From contig NZ_MLCO01000173.1 in NCBI RefSeq assembly GCF_001982615.1, positions 1-44,487 of the forward strand: a stretch of 44,487 nt of DNA. Direction: 5' to 3'. The stretch's first letter is position 1, and each line of letters begins with the position of its first letter. Below the pieces are notes generated by a model, which did no database searches, was not told the origin of the DNA, and saw nothing but the letters and a program-made list of their open reading frames with translations. The translations under genes and the position numbers were made by a program. Positions 1-8,419 of the stretch are shown here, piece after piece. Origin of the DNA: Teichococcus deserti (lineage in GTDB: Bacteria > Pseudomonadota > Alphaproteobacteria > Acetobacterales > Acetobacteraceae).

Positions 1-383
<383 letters not shown>

Positions 384-1364
384 TCATTCCACCCGGCCGA
401 TCCGCTGGACGGCGCGGGTCAGCCGCCGCGTGTCGGCCTCGACAAAGGCGCTGAAAGCCTCGCTGTCCTGGTAGGCCAGCGGGCTGCCGGCGGCCTCCAG
501 CGCGCGGCGCAGCGCGGCATCCTGGCCGCAGGCGGTCCGCAGCGCCTGGCCCCAGCGCTCCAGCACGGGGCGCGGCGTGGCGACCGGCAGGAAGACGCCG
601 GCCCAGATGTAGAACTCGACCTCCGGATGGCCGAGCTCGACGAAGGTCGGCACCGTCTCGAAGCCGGCGATGCGCTCGCGCCCCCAGCAGGCCAGCGCGC
701 GCAGCCGGCCTTCCTTCACATGCGGCAGGGCCGGGCCGGGACCCGAGGCCAGCGCCTCGATCGTGCCCGACAGCAGGGCGGTCAGCGCCGGGCCGCCACC
801 CTGGAAGGGGACATGCAGCAGCTCGATGGACGCCGCCCCGGTCAGCATCGCCATCGCCACATGCAGCGTCGAGTAGTTGCCGGCCGAGCCATAGGTGATG
901 GCGCCGGGCCGCGCCCTGGCCGCGGCGACGAAGTCGTCGAGCGTCCGCCACGGCGCGCCGGCGGGCACCAGCAGGACGGTCGGGTCGGCGGTGATCCGCG
1001 CCACCGGCACCAGCTGCTCCATGGTGTAGGCGGGGGCGCGGCCCATGATGCGCTCGCTTTCCGGCAGCACGCCGAGCGAGGACAGCGCCATCAGCGCCGT
1101 GTGGCCGTCGGGCGCCGCCCGGGCGACGCTGGCGCTGCCCAGGATGCCGCCGGCGCCGGGGCGGTTCACCACCGGCACGGCCTGGCCGAAGACCCGCTCC
1201 AGCGCGGCGGCGACCGGCCGGGCGGCGACATCGGCCTGCCCGCCCGGCGGGAAGGCCACCACCATCTGCACCGGCCGCGCGGGCCAGCCTTCCTGCGCCC
1301 GCGCGCCGGGTGCCGCGAGGCCCATGGCGCCCGCCGCCGCCAGCGCCCTTCGACGAGACAGCAT
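384..1364 (-). CDS. Bug/TctC-family periplasmic solute-binding protein
   Basis: A 326-residue periplasmic receptor of the tripartite tricarboxylate transporter (Bug/TctC) family, which captures carboxylates. Residues 1-23 form an export signal with a run of arginines (SRRRAL), an Ala/Gly-rich core and an ARA|Q cleavage site, possibly Tat-dependent. The mature part has the family hallmarks: WPARPVQMVVAFPPGGQADV near residue 27, VNRPGAGG near 66, and the HVPFQGGGPAL block. A strong Shine-Dalgarno (GGGAGGAAGG) lies just upstream of the ATG. It follows the FAH hydrolase on the same strand with a 91-base gap and is probably co-transcribed. No TctA/TctB membrane subunits are nearby, as is common for the many orphan Bug proteins of this group. 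The ligand cannot be told from sequence. Confidence 0.93.
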   Translation of the reverse strand: MLSRRRALAAAGAMGLAAPGARAQEGWPARPVQMVVAFPPGGQADVAARPVAAALERVFGQAVPVVNRPGAGGILGSASVARAAPDGHTALMALSSLGVLPESERIMGRAPAYTMEQLVPVARITADPTVLLVPAGAPWRTLDDFVAAARARPGAITYGSAGNYSTLHVAMAMLTGAASIELLHVPFQGGGPALTALLSGTIEALASGPGPALPHVKEGRLRALACWGRERIAGFETVPTFVELGHPEVEFYIWAGVFLPVATPRPVLERWGQALRTACGQDAALRRALEAAGSPLAYQDSEAFSAFVEADTRRLTRAVQRIGRVE

Positions 1365-1455
1365 GACCTTCCTCCCGCTTCTGCCGGGGTGGGCGCGCGG
1401 TCTGTCGCCGCGCTGCCGCCCCGCTCCCTGCGCCCGGCCGGCGGCCGGGCGGTCG

Positions 1456-2346
1456 TCAGCCCCTGCGGCGCAGCCGGTTGCGGATGCGCCCGATGCCCTC
1501 GACAGCGCATTCGACGACGTCGCCGTCGCGCAGGAAGCGCGGCGGCCTGAAGCCGATGCCGACGCCTTCCGGCGTGCCGGTGGCGATGACGTCGCCCGGC
1601 AGCAGCGCCATGCTGCGCGAGATCGTGGCGATCAGCTCGGGCACGTCGAAGATCAGGTCGGCGGTCGAGGCATCCTGCCGCGCCTCGCCATTGACCTGGC
1701 AGGTGATGCGCATCGGCCGGTCGCCGATCTCGTCGGCGGTGACGATCCAGGGGCCCATCGGGCAGAAGCCGTCGATGCCCTTGCCCAGCAGCCACTGCTT
1801 GTGCGTGCCCTGCAGGTCGCGCGCGGTGACGTCGTTGACGATGGTGTAGCCGAAGACATGCCGCAGCGCGTCCTGCCGCGCGATGGCGCGGCCGCCGGCG
1901 CCGATGACCACCGCCAGTTCCGCCTCGTAATCGACGCCCTGGTCGATGCCGGGCCAGAGCGGGATGTCGTCCCAGGGGCCGGAGATCGCGGAGAAGGGCT
2001 TGCTGAAGATGATCGGCGCCTGCGGCACCGCATCCGCCGCGCTGGTCGAGGAGGAATCATAGCCGCTGCTGGCGAATTCCCTGGCATGCGCGTGGTAGTT
2101 CTTGCCGACGCAGAAGATGTTGCGCGGCGGGTTGGGCAGCGGCGCCAGCAGCTGGCTTTCCTGCAGCGGCTGCCCGGGCTCGACGGGCGCGGGGATGGTG
2201 GCGCCGCCGGCCAGCGCCGCGATCACGCCGGCCATGTCGCCGGGAAGCGCCGGCGCCAGGCTGGACAGCGGCCAGAAGTGCTGCCCCTCCGCATCGACCC
2301 GCACCGGCTGCGGCAGCCCCTCGATCAGCAGCATGGCCAGGCGCAT
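1456..2346 (-). CDS. Fumarylacetoacetate hydrolase (FAH) family protein
   Basis: A 296-residue FAH-fold enzyme. Members hydrolyse or decarboxylate beta-diketo acids, or open acylpyruvates, using a divalent metal. The metal ligands are visible as YEAEL (Glu141, Glu143) and NDVTARD (Asp172). GKNYHAHA near residue 81 is the usual active-site loop, and GDVIATGTPEGVG near the end is the family signature. The start ATG has a purine-rich GGGAGAAGG upstream. The gene is divergent from a GntR regulator and upstream of a Bug receptor on the same strand. This suggests a small catabolic unit: receptor for an organic acid, hydrolase for an intermediate, and a regulator sensing one of them. The exact substrate is not known. 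Confidence 0.92.
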   Translation of the reverse strand: MRLAMLLIEGLPQPVRVDAEGQHFWPLSSLAPALPGDMAGVIAALAGGATIPAPVEPGQPLQESQLLAPLPNPPRNIFCVGKNYHAHAREFASSGYDSSSTSAADAVPQAPIIFSKPFSAISGPWDDIPLWPGIDQGVDYEAELAVVIGAGGRAIARQDALRHVFGYTIVNDVTARDLQGTHKQWLLGKGIDGFCPMGPWIVTADEIGDRPMRITCQVNGEARQDASTADLIFDVPELIATISRSMALLPGDVIATGTPEGVGIGFRPPRFLRDGDVVECAVEGIGRIRNRLRRRG

Positions 2347-2364
2347 CGATGCCTTCTCCCTATA

Positions 2365-2413
2365 CCAATTTGGCTTATCACTGAACCAATATGCGGTTAT
2401 GGTTCATCCAATG
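2365..2413. promoter_or_regulatory. AT-rich divergent promoter/operator with inverted repeats
   Basis: This short AT-rich interval between the FAH hydrolase and the GntR regulator stands out from the GC-rich surroundings. It contains CCAA-T-TTGG (2365-2373), and GAACCA (2383-2388) paired with TGGTTC (2400-2405) across 11 bases. A further CCAATGG lies at 2408-2414. The last elements overlap the start of the GntR gene, which fits repressor binding and autoregulation. That the GntR protein binds here is an inference from position. Confidence 0.5.
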
Positions 2414-3091
2414 GTTGACCCCGTCAAGGCCGAAGACGCCTCCGCCGCCTCCCGGCTGCAATCCCTTCTGGAGCAGGCGCTGCTCTCGGGCGCCTGGCCG
2501 GAGGGGGGCCGGCTGCCCACCGAGCGCGCGCTGAGCGCCACCTATGGCGTCGCCCGCAACACGCTGCGCCGCGCGCTGGACGGGCTGGAGCGCGCCGGGC
2601 TGGTCGAGCGCCATGTCGGCCGCGGCACCTTCCGCCGCACCGCCCCGCCGCCCGCCGGGCTGGAGGAGGAGGCGCTGAGCCCCGCCGCCGTGATGGAATG
2701 CCGCCTGCTGCTGGAGCCGGAGCTGATCGGCCTGGCCGTGCTGCGCGCGACACCCGCGGATCTGGCGCGGATGCAGGCCTGCCTGACCGGCGGCGACACG
2801 GCCGGGTCGCTGGCCGAATTCGAGCAATGGGACGCGGCGCTGCACGACGCCTTCGCCCTGGCCACCCACAATGCCGCGGTGCTCGGCATGAGCCGGTCGC
2901 TGGCGCAGGTGCGGCAGCGCAGCGACTGGGGGCAGCTGAAGGCGCGCGGCGACACGCCCGCGCATCGGGCGCGGCTGCAGGCGCAGCACCACGAGATGGT
3001 CGAGGCGCTGCGGCGGCGCGACCGTGACCGGGCGCGGCAGGCGATGAAGGCGCATCTGCGGCTGATCCAGGCGGTGATGGCGGGCGAGTGA
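2399..3091 (+). CDS. GntR-family transcriptional regulator, FadR subfamily (FCD domain)
   Basis: A 230-residue regulator. Residues about 17-80 form the GntR winged helix, with the classic LPTERALSATYGVARNTLRRAL recognition segment and a GRGTF wing. The remainder is an all-helical FCD ligand domain with the spaced Asp/His residues (WDAALHDAF, HHEMVEAL, KAHL) that bind a metal and an organic-acid effector in this subfamily. It probably controls the divergent FAH hydrolase/TctC operon, since only about 52 bases separate the start codons. Neither ATG 2399 nor ATG 2411 has a clear Shine-Dalgarno, so the start is uncertain by four codons. The open frame extends much further upstream, but that part is antisense to the hydrolase and not protein-like. 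Confidence 0.93.
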   Translation: MVHPMVDPVKAEDASAASRLQSLLEQALLSGAWPEGGRLPTERALSATYGVARNTLRRALDGLERAGLVERHVGRGTFRRTAPPPAGLEEEALSPAAVMECRLLLEPELIGLAVLRATPADLARMQACLTGGDTAGSLAEFEQWDAALHDAFALATHNAAVLGMSRSLAQVRQRSDWGQLKARGDTPAHRARLQAQHHEMVEALRRRDRDRARQAMKAHLRLIQAVMAGE

Positions 3092-3524
3092 GGGTCGGAC
3101 CCGCTCCGCTCCGAGCACGCGGCCGAGCCGCCTGGCGATGACGCGGCCCGGCGGCCGCCATCGCCGTGCCAGAAGCGTCAGGCGCCGGTCTTGCCGCCCC
3201 GCGGGCAGCCGGCCGCGATCGCCACCCTCCCTCGGCCCGCGCCTCCGGCACCGTCATCAGGTCGGCGGCGGCGGGGGATCCCTGGCCTCGCCGCGGGTCT
3301 CGGCGATCCCCTGCCCGGGGCCGGCCGCCACATCGATCTGCGCCTGCTACTGGGATTGGAGGCGGAAGACGATCGGCGGGGCTTCGCCTGAAGCGCTCGC
3401 CTCGCCGCCGCCTGGGTCGCGCGGCGCGGGGGATCGGCGCAGCGGGCCTCGACAGACCCGGCGCCCATGCGGCAAGGGAGGGCTGCGGCCGTCAGGCGCC
3501 AACAATCGAGACAGCATCACCGCC
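3092..3524. other. Gene-free stretch of about 430 bases
   Basis: Open frames cross this stretch on both strands, but none has recognisable protein character, a ribosome binding site or a known domain. It is GC-rich and holds short inverted repeats typical of such DNA. It presumably carries the promoter of the following permease gene. I see nothing else in it. Confidence 0.4.
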
Positions 3525-4295
3525 ATGGACGGATCCACGATTCTCAGCATCGTCCTCGGCGCGGCGATGGCCGGCTTCGTGCAGGGCCTCTCCGGCTTCG
3601 CCTTCGGGCTGGTGGCGATGTCGGTCTGGGCCTGGACCCTGGAGCCGCAGCTGGCGGCGATGCTGGCCCTGTCCGGGGCGCTGACCGGACAGGTCGTGGC
3701 CGCCATCACCGTGCGCAGGGGCTTCGACCTGCGCCAGCTTGCCCCCTTCGTCATCGGCGGGCTGGCGGGCCTGCCGCTCGGCGTCTTGATCCTGCCCCTG
3801 CTCGACATCCAGCTGTTCCGGGCGCTGCTCGGCACGCTGCTGGTCGTCTGGTGCCCCTTCATGCTGCTCGCCCCCAGCCTGCCGCCGGTCACCGTCGGCG
3901 GCCCTGTCGCCAACGGGGTCGCCAACGGCGTCGCCGGGCTGGCCGGCGGCTTCCTCAGCGGGTTGGGCGGCTTCTCCGGCGTGATCCCGACGCTGTGGTG
4001 CACCCTGCGGCGCATGAACAAGGACACCCAGCGCAGCGTCATCCAGAACTTCAACCTAGCCATGCTGAGCTGCGCGCTCGCGGTCCATGCCGCCTCGGGC
4101 TCGATCACCCGGGCGATGCTGCCGCAGATCGGGATCGCCGCCGCGGCGATGCTGATCCCCTCGCTGATCGGCGCACGCCTCTATATCGGCATCAGCGAGG
4201 CGAGCTTCCGGAAGATCGTGCTCGGCCTGCTGACCGCATCCGGCGTGGCGCTGCTGGCCTCCTCGGTGCCGGGCCTGCTGCGCCAGGCCGGCTGA
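3525..4295 (+). CDS. TauE/SafE family membrane permease
   Basis: A 256-residue inner-membrane protein of the TauE/SafE (DUF81) family, linked in characterised members to export or import of sulfonates, sulfite or other small anions. It is almost entirely hydrophobic with about eight membrane segments. The family repeat appears twice: GFVQGLSGFAFGLVAM near residue 15 and GFLSGLGGFSGVIPTLW near residue 145. I placed the start at the ATG of MDGSTILSIVLG because the upstream part of the longer frame is Arg-rich and not membrane-like, although no strong Shine-Dalgarno precedes it. It stands alone between two gene-poor stretches. Orphan TauE proteins often sit near TctC receptors, but a link here is only a guess. 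Confidence 0.9.
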   Translation: MDGSTILSIVLGAAMAGFVQGLSGFAFGLVAMSVWAWTLEPQLAAMLALSGALTGQVVAAITVRRGFDLRQLAPFVIGGLAGLPLGVLILPLLDIQLFRALLGTLLVVWCPFMLLAPSLPPVTVGGPVANGVANGVAGLAGGFLSGLGGFSGVIPTLWCTLRRMNKDTQRSVIQNFNLAMLSCALAVHAASGSITRAMLPQIGIAAAAMLIPSLIGARLYIGISEASFRKIVLGLLTASGVALLASSVPGLLRQAG

Positions 4296-4377
4296 CGACG
4301 CCGAGGGGGAAGGCCGGCGGCCATCGAGGCCACCACGCCGGGCAAGGCGCAGCGGCCATCGCCGGGCGGAGCCGGTC

Positions 4378-4542
4378 TCAGCTGAAATGGGCCTGGCGCG
4401 GGCCGCCCCCGGCCACCTGGTCCAGCAGGGCGTCATCCAGTTCGCCCTCCTCCACCGTCATCGTGGCAGGCGGAGCGGCAGGCTCCACGGCGGCGCCGGG
4501 CTGCGGCGGAAGGCTGTCGGGCTCGGGGGTTTCGTTGCTCAT
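4378..4542 (-). CDS. Small peptide with double-glycine (VAGG) leader-type motif
   Basis: A 54-codon open frame on the minus strand, from ATG at 4542 to TGA at 4378. Residues 1-27 are acidic and Pro/Ala-rich. Residues 29-46 read TVEEGELDDALLDQVAGG, which closely resembles the leader end of bacterial peptide precursors cleaved after Gly-Gly by peptidase-containing ABC transporters: an acidic helix, LL/L spacing, then V-A-G-G. After the GG only eight residues remain (GPRQAHFS), so any released product would be tiny. No strong Shine-Dalgarno is visible and no peptide-maturation or export gene lies in the window. It could be a precursor peptide, a relic leader, or a non-secreted small protein with a chance motif. 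Confidence 0.5.
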   Translation of the reverse strand: MSNETPEPDSLPPQPGAAVEPAAPPATMTVEEGELDDALLDQVAGGGPRQAHFS

Positions 4543-4612
4543 GCCGACAGGATAATCAGCCCGCAGCCCCGCGCCAATACAGGCTTGCGATCGGCACGAT
4601 CGTCACGGCCGA

Positions 4613-4897
4613 TCAGCCCTGCACCTCCACCCCTCCACCATATTGCCGGAAGCTGTCGCGGAGGCGTTCGACCAACCCGGCCTCGACCGTCGCCGCCACC
4701 CGGACGCGGCCGGCATATTCGCCATCCGCCGTGCTCCCGTCGGCACCGGCTGCCCGGGTGCCCGAGCTGTTGTCCCTGCCCTCGGCATGCGTCTCAACCG
4801 CGCCGACCGGCACACCATACTCCTGCACCAGCGTCTCGACCGCCATCTCGGCGTCCCGGCGCGTGGCGAAGCTGGCGGTGATGCGTTGCGTAGCCAT
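4613..4897 (-). CDS. Small conserved hypothetical protein, stress-associated type
   Basis: A 94-residue soluble protein. The start ATG at 4897 is preceded by a strong GAGGAGAA, so the longer upstream frame is rejected. The N-terminal half (RITASFATRRDAEMAVETLVQEYGV) looks like a beta-alpha unit, the middle is a Gly/Ser/Asp-rich linker (about residues 43-63), and the C-terminal half has a second beta-alpha unit (RVRVAATVEAGLVERLRDSF). Similar short proteins with an AAGAD linker are common in alphaproteobacteria and tend to sit among stress genes, but I know of no assigned function. An AT-rich promoter-like region lies upstream. Confidence 0.8.
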   Translation of the reverse strand: MATQRITASFATRRDAEMAVETLVQEYGVPVGAVETHAEGRDNSSGTRAAGADGSTADGEYAGRVRVAATVEAGLVERLRDSFRQYGGGVEVQG

Positions 4898-5414
4898 GGC
4901 TTTCTTCTCCTCGATCTGCCTTGGAGAACGCGATGAGGGCAGCGCCGTTGCGCGATCGCCAGGGCAACCCGTCAGAGCGGTTGAAGGATAATAGGCGAAC
5001 GAACCCCTCAATAATTCACTTAGGTTATATTTCGACCGTCGCCGCCTCCCGGCAAGTAATTGGCAAAAAGCCCGTCTTGCGGAGAACCTTTTCCCGCATC
5101 CCGTGTTCATCTTTGCATGGTGACACGAACCGCTGCTGCGCACCGTCCCCCGCCCGGTCCCAGCCAGGCCCCCGCCAGGCGTGGATCGGCCGGTGGAAGC
5201 CAGGCCAGGGCAGGCGGGCGGCAGCCTTGCCGATGAGCCAGGCCGGCGGGAACTGCGTCGGCCCGGCGATGACCCTGCGGCTGTCGCCAGGCCATCGAGG
5301 TCGTCGTCGACAGCTGTCGCGCCGCACACCCGCCTGATCCTGCCCTGCCCGGATCGCCGCCCGGGCACGGAGACAAGGCAGGGCACCGCACGCCAAGACG
5401 GACAAGGAGCTGCC
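4898..5414. promoter_or_regulatory. Divergent intergenic region with AT-rich core
   Basis: About 517 bases separate the minus-strand small protein from the plus-strand DUF2231 gene. Positions 4980-5050 are distinctly AT-rich compared with all surroundings and contain TATTAT read on the minus strand, a possible -10 element for the small-protein gene, without a convincing -35. The rest is GC-rich with no convincing coding frame. Confidence 0.4.
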
Positions 5415-5858
5415 GTGGACGCCATCGCCCGCAACGTGCCCCGCAACGTACCCCTGGCGCAGCTGCATCCTCTGCATGCCATCCTGCTGGGCTTCCCCTC
5501 GTCGCTGTTCGCTGGCGCCCTGCTCAGCGACCTGGCTTACCAGGCGACCTTCCAGGTGCAGTGGGCCAATTTCTCGGCCTGGCTGATCGCCGGCGGCCTG
5601 CTCGTCGGCGCCTTCGTTCTCCTGTGGGCGCTGGTCGGCTTTGTCCGCAGCCCCGCGATGCGCAGAGGCCGAGCGGCGCTCTACCTCGCGGCGATCGCCG
5701 CGATGTGGGCCCTCGGCTTCATCAATGCTCTGGTCCACGCGAAGGATGCCTTCGCGACCATGCCGGAAGGGCTCTACCTTTCCGCAGGAACTGCGCTGCT
5801 GGCGCTGTTCGCGGCCTGGATCGGGTATTCCGGCATGCCGTCGAGGGAGGCGCGGTGA
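5415..5858 (+). CDS. DUF2231-type membrane protein
   Basis: A 147-residue membrane protein with four predicted segments. The pattern QLHPLHAILLGFPSSLFAGALLSDLAY near residue 15 is characteristic of DUF2231 proteins: a His-Pro followed by a hydrophobic helix ending in Asp. The start is GTG at 5415, fixed by AAGGAGC four bases upstream. The preceding part of the longer frame is Arg/Pro-rich and not protein-like. The stop overlaps the ATG of the sorbosone dehydrogenase gene by one base, so the two are translationally coupled. DUF2231 proteins often accompany PQQ-type dehydrogenases and may serve as their membrane partner, possibly in electron transfer. That role is an inference. Confidence 0.85.
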   Translation: MDAIARNVPRNVPLAQLHPLHAILLGFPSSLFAGALLSDLAYQATFQVQWANFSAWLIAGGLLVGAFVLLWALVGFVRSPAMRRGRAALYLAAIAAMWALGFINALVHAKDAFATMPEGLYLSAGTALLALFAAWIGYSGMPSREAR

Positions 5859-7141
5859 TGCGCAGAATGCTGCTGATCGGTGGTGCTGCCCTCGCGCTCT
5901 CCGCCTGTGACGGCGAGCCTGCTGCGCAACAGCGCGGCCCCGACCCCGACCTGCCCGCGCCGCAGCGAGGCCTGCTGCCGGAGATGACGGTTCCCCGGCC
6001 CGCCGCTTGGGGCAGCGAGAGCCCGACGGTGCCGCAGGGATACACGATCCAGGCGATCGCGACGGATCTCGGGATCCCGCGTCAGACCCTGGTGCTCCCC
6101 AATGGCGATATCCTGGTGGCCGAGGGGACCGGCGGCAACGCGCCAACGCTCCGCCCCAAGGACTTCATCGCCGGGCTGATCAAGAATCTGGGCAAGAGCG
6201 CCGCGGCCAGCGGCAACCGGCTGACCCTGCTGCGCGACGCGGATGGCGATGGCACCTACGAGATGCGGCGGGTCTTCGCGGCCGGTCTCAACGCGCCTTA
6301 CGGCCTGGCGCTGGTCAATGGCGCGCTCTACGTCGCCAACCAGGATGCGCTGGTTCGCTTCGACTACCGCGACGGGCAGACCGAGGCGAGCGGGCCGCCG
6401 GTCCGCGTGACGGAGCTGCCCTCGGCGATCAATCATCACTGGACAAAGTCGCTGACCGCCAGCGCCGATGGCCGGTATCTCTACGTGGGCATCGGCTCCA
6501 ACAGCAACATCACCGAGCGCGGCATGGAAGCCGAGATCGGCCGCGCCATGGTCTGGCAGATCGACATCGCGACCGGCGCGCACCGGCCCTATGCCACGGG
6601 CCTGCGCAATCCGACGGCGCTGGCGATCCAGCCCGGCACGGGGCAGCTCTGGGCCGTGGTCAACGAGCGTGACGAGATCGGCCCCGAGCTGGTGCCCGAC
6701 TACCTGACCTCGGTGCGCGAGGGCGGCTTCTATGGCTGGCCCTACAGCTACTGGGGCCAGACCGTCGATCCCCGGGCGCAGCCGCAGGACCCGGCGAAGG
6801 TCGCAGCGGCGATCAAGCCCGACTACAGCCTGGGCGCCCATGTCGCGGCGCTGGGCGTCGCCTTCTCCACGCCAGCCCTGGGCGGAGGCTTCGCCGACGG
6901 CGTCTTCGTGGGCGAGCATGGCAGCTGGAACCGCAGCACGCCCACCGGCTACCGGGTCGTCTTCGTGCCTTTCAGGGACGGCCGGCCCGCCGGGGCGCCG
7001 GTCGACTTCGCTTCCGGCTTCCTGAACGGCGAAGGCAAGGCCCGGGGGCGTCCGGTCGGCGTCTCCGTCGATCCGCGCGGCGCGGTGATCGTCGCCGACG
7101 ACCTTTCCAACACCGTGTGGCGGATCGCGCCACGTCGCTGA
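5858..7141 (+). CDS. PQQ-dependent sugar dehydrogenase, L-sorbosone dehydrogenase type, lipoprotein
   Basis: A 427-residue periplasmic lipoprotein. It begins with a short signal and lipobox (LALSAC, Cys near residue 17), so it is anchored to a membrane. The rest is a six-bladed propeller of the glucose/sorbosone dehydrogenase family, with LPNGDILVAEGTGG, LYVGIGSNSN, TGLRNPTALA, GGFYGWPYSYWG and GEHGSWNRSTPTGYRVVFVPF in the expected order. Such enzymes oxidise aldoses or sorbosone with PQQ and pass electrons to the respiratory chain, although not every family member has been shown to use PQQ. It overlaps the DUF2231 gene and precedes a small hydrophilic protein and an SDR in the same direction. 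No PQQ synthesis genes are in the window. Confidence 0.93.
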   Translation: MRRMLLIGGAALALSACDGEPAAQQRGPDPDLPAPQRGLLPEMTVPRPAAWGSESPTVPQGYTIQAIATDLGIPRQTLVLPNGDILVAEGTGGNAPTLRPKDFIAGLIKNLGKSAAASGNRLTLLRDADGDGTYEMRRVFAAGLNAPYGLALVNGALYVANQDALVRFDYRDGQTEASGPPVRVTELPSAINHHWTKSLTASADGRYLYVGIGSNSNITERGMEAEIGRAMVWQIDIATGAHRPYATGLRNPTALAIQPGTGQLWAVVNERDEIGPELVPDYLTSVREGGFYGWPYSYWGQTVDPRAQPQDPAKVAAAIKPDYSLGAHVAALGVAFSTPALGGGFADGVFVGEHGSWNRSTPTGYRVVFVPFRDGRPAGAPVDFASGFLNGEGKARGRPVGVSVDPRGAVIVADDLSNTVWRIAPRR

Positions 7142-7187
7142 GGCCGCCGGCCTGGCGAGCTTTCCCACGAAGCAAGGAGCAACTGGC

Positions 7188-7427
7188 ATGGCCGACAAGG
7201 CAGCCCGCGAAGGGCTGAAGAACTGGGGCCACGGCCCCTCCAGCGGCAGGCCCGGCAGCGTCGGCCCGCATGATGTCAGGCGGGACCAGCTCGTGCCGGG
7301 CGAGAAGGGCATCGACCCGGAAGCCTATGATCGCGTCCCGGCGCCGCAGCCCGGGGCCGATGCGCCGGTCAACATCAAGCCGAAGCGCTCCGGCGACGCA
7401 GAACCCTCAGCGGAGGACAAGGCATGA
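7188..7427 (+). CDS. Small hydrophilic hypothetical protein
   Basis: A 79-residue, highly polar protein rich in Gly, Pro, Asp and Lys with no hydrophobic segment (MADKAAREGLKNWGHG at the start). An AAGGAGC lies eight to nine bases upstream of the ATG. Its stop overlaps the next ATG as ATGA, so it is coupled to the SDR that follows. I do not recognise a family. Composition suggests an intrinsically disordered protein, as is common for desiccation- or stress-linked peptides. This is inference. Confidence 0.72.
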   Translation: MADKAAREGLKNWGHGPSSGRPGSVGPHDVRRDQLVPGEKGIDPEAYDRVPAPQPGADAPVNIKPKRSGDAEPSAEDKA

Positions 7428-8320
7428 GCGAAGACCGCCTGACCATGCAGGATCCCCGCTTCCAGTATCCTCGCCCGCCCTTCGACCGGCAGCCGCAATC
7501 CCCCCCCGGCCTGGCCGCCAGGATGGAGCCGAAGCCCGACCATGGCGAGGCGAGCTATCGCGGCCATGGCAGGCTCGCTGGACGTCGGGCGCTGATCACT
7601 GGCGCGGATTCCGGGATCGGCCGCGCCGTCGCCATCGCTTTCGCCCGGGAGGGTGCCGATGTGGCGCTGGGCTACCTGCCGAGCGAGGAGGCTGACGCCC
7701 GGGACGTCGTGGCGCTGATCGAGGCCGCCGGGCGCAAGGCCGTCGCGCTGCCTGGCGACGTGACCTCGGAAGCGTTCTGCCGGGCGCTGGTGGCCCAGGC
7801 GAGCGACGCTCTGGGAGGCCTCGACACGCTGGTCATCAACGCCGGCCGCCAGCAGACGCGGCCCAATGTCGAGGCGGTCAGCTCGGAGGATTTCGACCGC
7901 ACGCTGAAGACCAATCTCTATGCCATGCACTGGATCGTCCAGACGGCCGTTCCGCTGCTGCCCCCTGGCGGCGCGGTGATCACGACGGCCTCGGTGCAGG
8001 CCTATGAGCCATCCGCCATCCTGATCGACTATGCCACCACGAAGGCCGGCATCGTTGCCTACACCAAGGCTCTGGCCAAGCAGCTCATCGAGAAGGGCAT
8101 TCGCGTGAACGCCGTGGCGCCAGGCCCGTTCTGGACGGTGCTGCAGCCGAGCGGCGGCCAGCCGCCGGAGAAGGTCGAGCAGTTCGGCGCGCACAGCGCC
8201 TTCGGACGGCCGGGGCAGCCGGTCGAGCTGGCGCCCGTCTATGTGCTGCTCGCATCGCAGGAGGGCAGCTTCATCACCGGCGAGGTCTATGGCGTGACGG
8301 GGGGCGCAGGCATCGCCTAG
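7424..8320 (+). CDS. SDR-family oxidoreductase with N-terminal extension (YghA/YhdF type)
   Basis: A 298-residue short-chain dehydrogenase. About 50 residues precede the Rossmann fold, as in the YghA/YhdF group, and include the typical QPxPPG-like stretch (QSPPGL). The cofactor motif is TGADSGIG (59-66), the structural motif is NAG (139-141), and the catalytic set is Ser190, Tyr203 and Lys207 in YATTKAG. The C-terminal FITGEVYGVTGG is standard. These proteins are usually annotated as glucose 1-dehydrogenase-like or stress-induced oxidoreductases, and the physiological substrate is unknown. It ends the operon that begins at the DUF2231 gene and is followed by a terminator hairpin. Confidence 0.93.
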   Translation: MSEDRLTMQDPRFQYPRPPFDRQPQSPPGLAARMEPKPDHGEASYRGHGRLAGRRALITGADSGIGRAVAIAFAREGADVALGYLPSEEADARDVVALIEAAGRKAVALPGDVTSEAFCRALVAQASDALGGLDTLVINAGRQQTRPNVEAVSSEDFDRTLKTNLYAMHWIVQTAVPLLPPGGAVITTASVQAYEPSAILIDYATTKAGIVAYTKALAKQLIEKGIRVNAVAPGPFWTVLQPSGGQPPEKVEQFGAHSAFGRPGQPVELAPVYVLLASQEGSFITGEVYGVTGGAGIA

Positions 8321-8390
8321 GCGGCATCGAACAGCGCCGCCCGCGTGAGACGCTCCAGGCCCGACCGCGGCCGGCGAAGGGCACAGGAAC

Positions 8391-8416
8391 GGGGGCGGGC
8401 CTGACGGCCGGCCCCC
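8391..8416 (+). terminator. Rho-independent-type terminator of the sorbosone dehydrogenase operon
   Basis: GGGGGCGGGCC (8391-8401) can pair with GGCCGGCCCCC (8406-8416) around the loop TGAC, with a single mismatch, and is followed by TTT. It lies 70 bases after the SDR stop and fits an intrinsic terminator. Confidence 0.6.
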
Positions 8417-8419
8417 TTT

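Noticed and set aside
3092-3524. A gene in the stretch between the GntR regulator and the TauE permease
   Set aside because: Frames on both strands are Arg/Pro/Gly-rich, lack ribosome sites and match no family.
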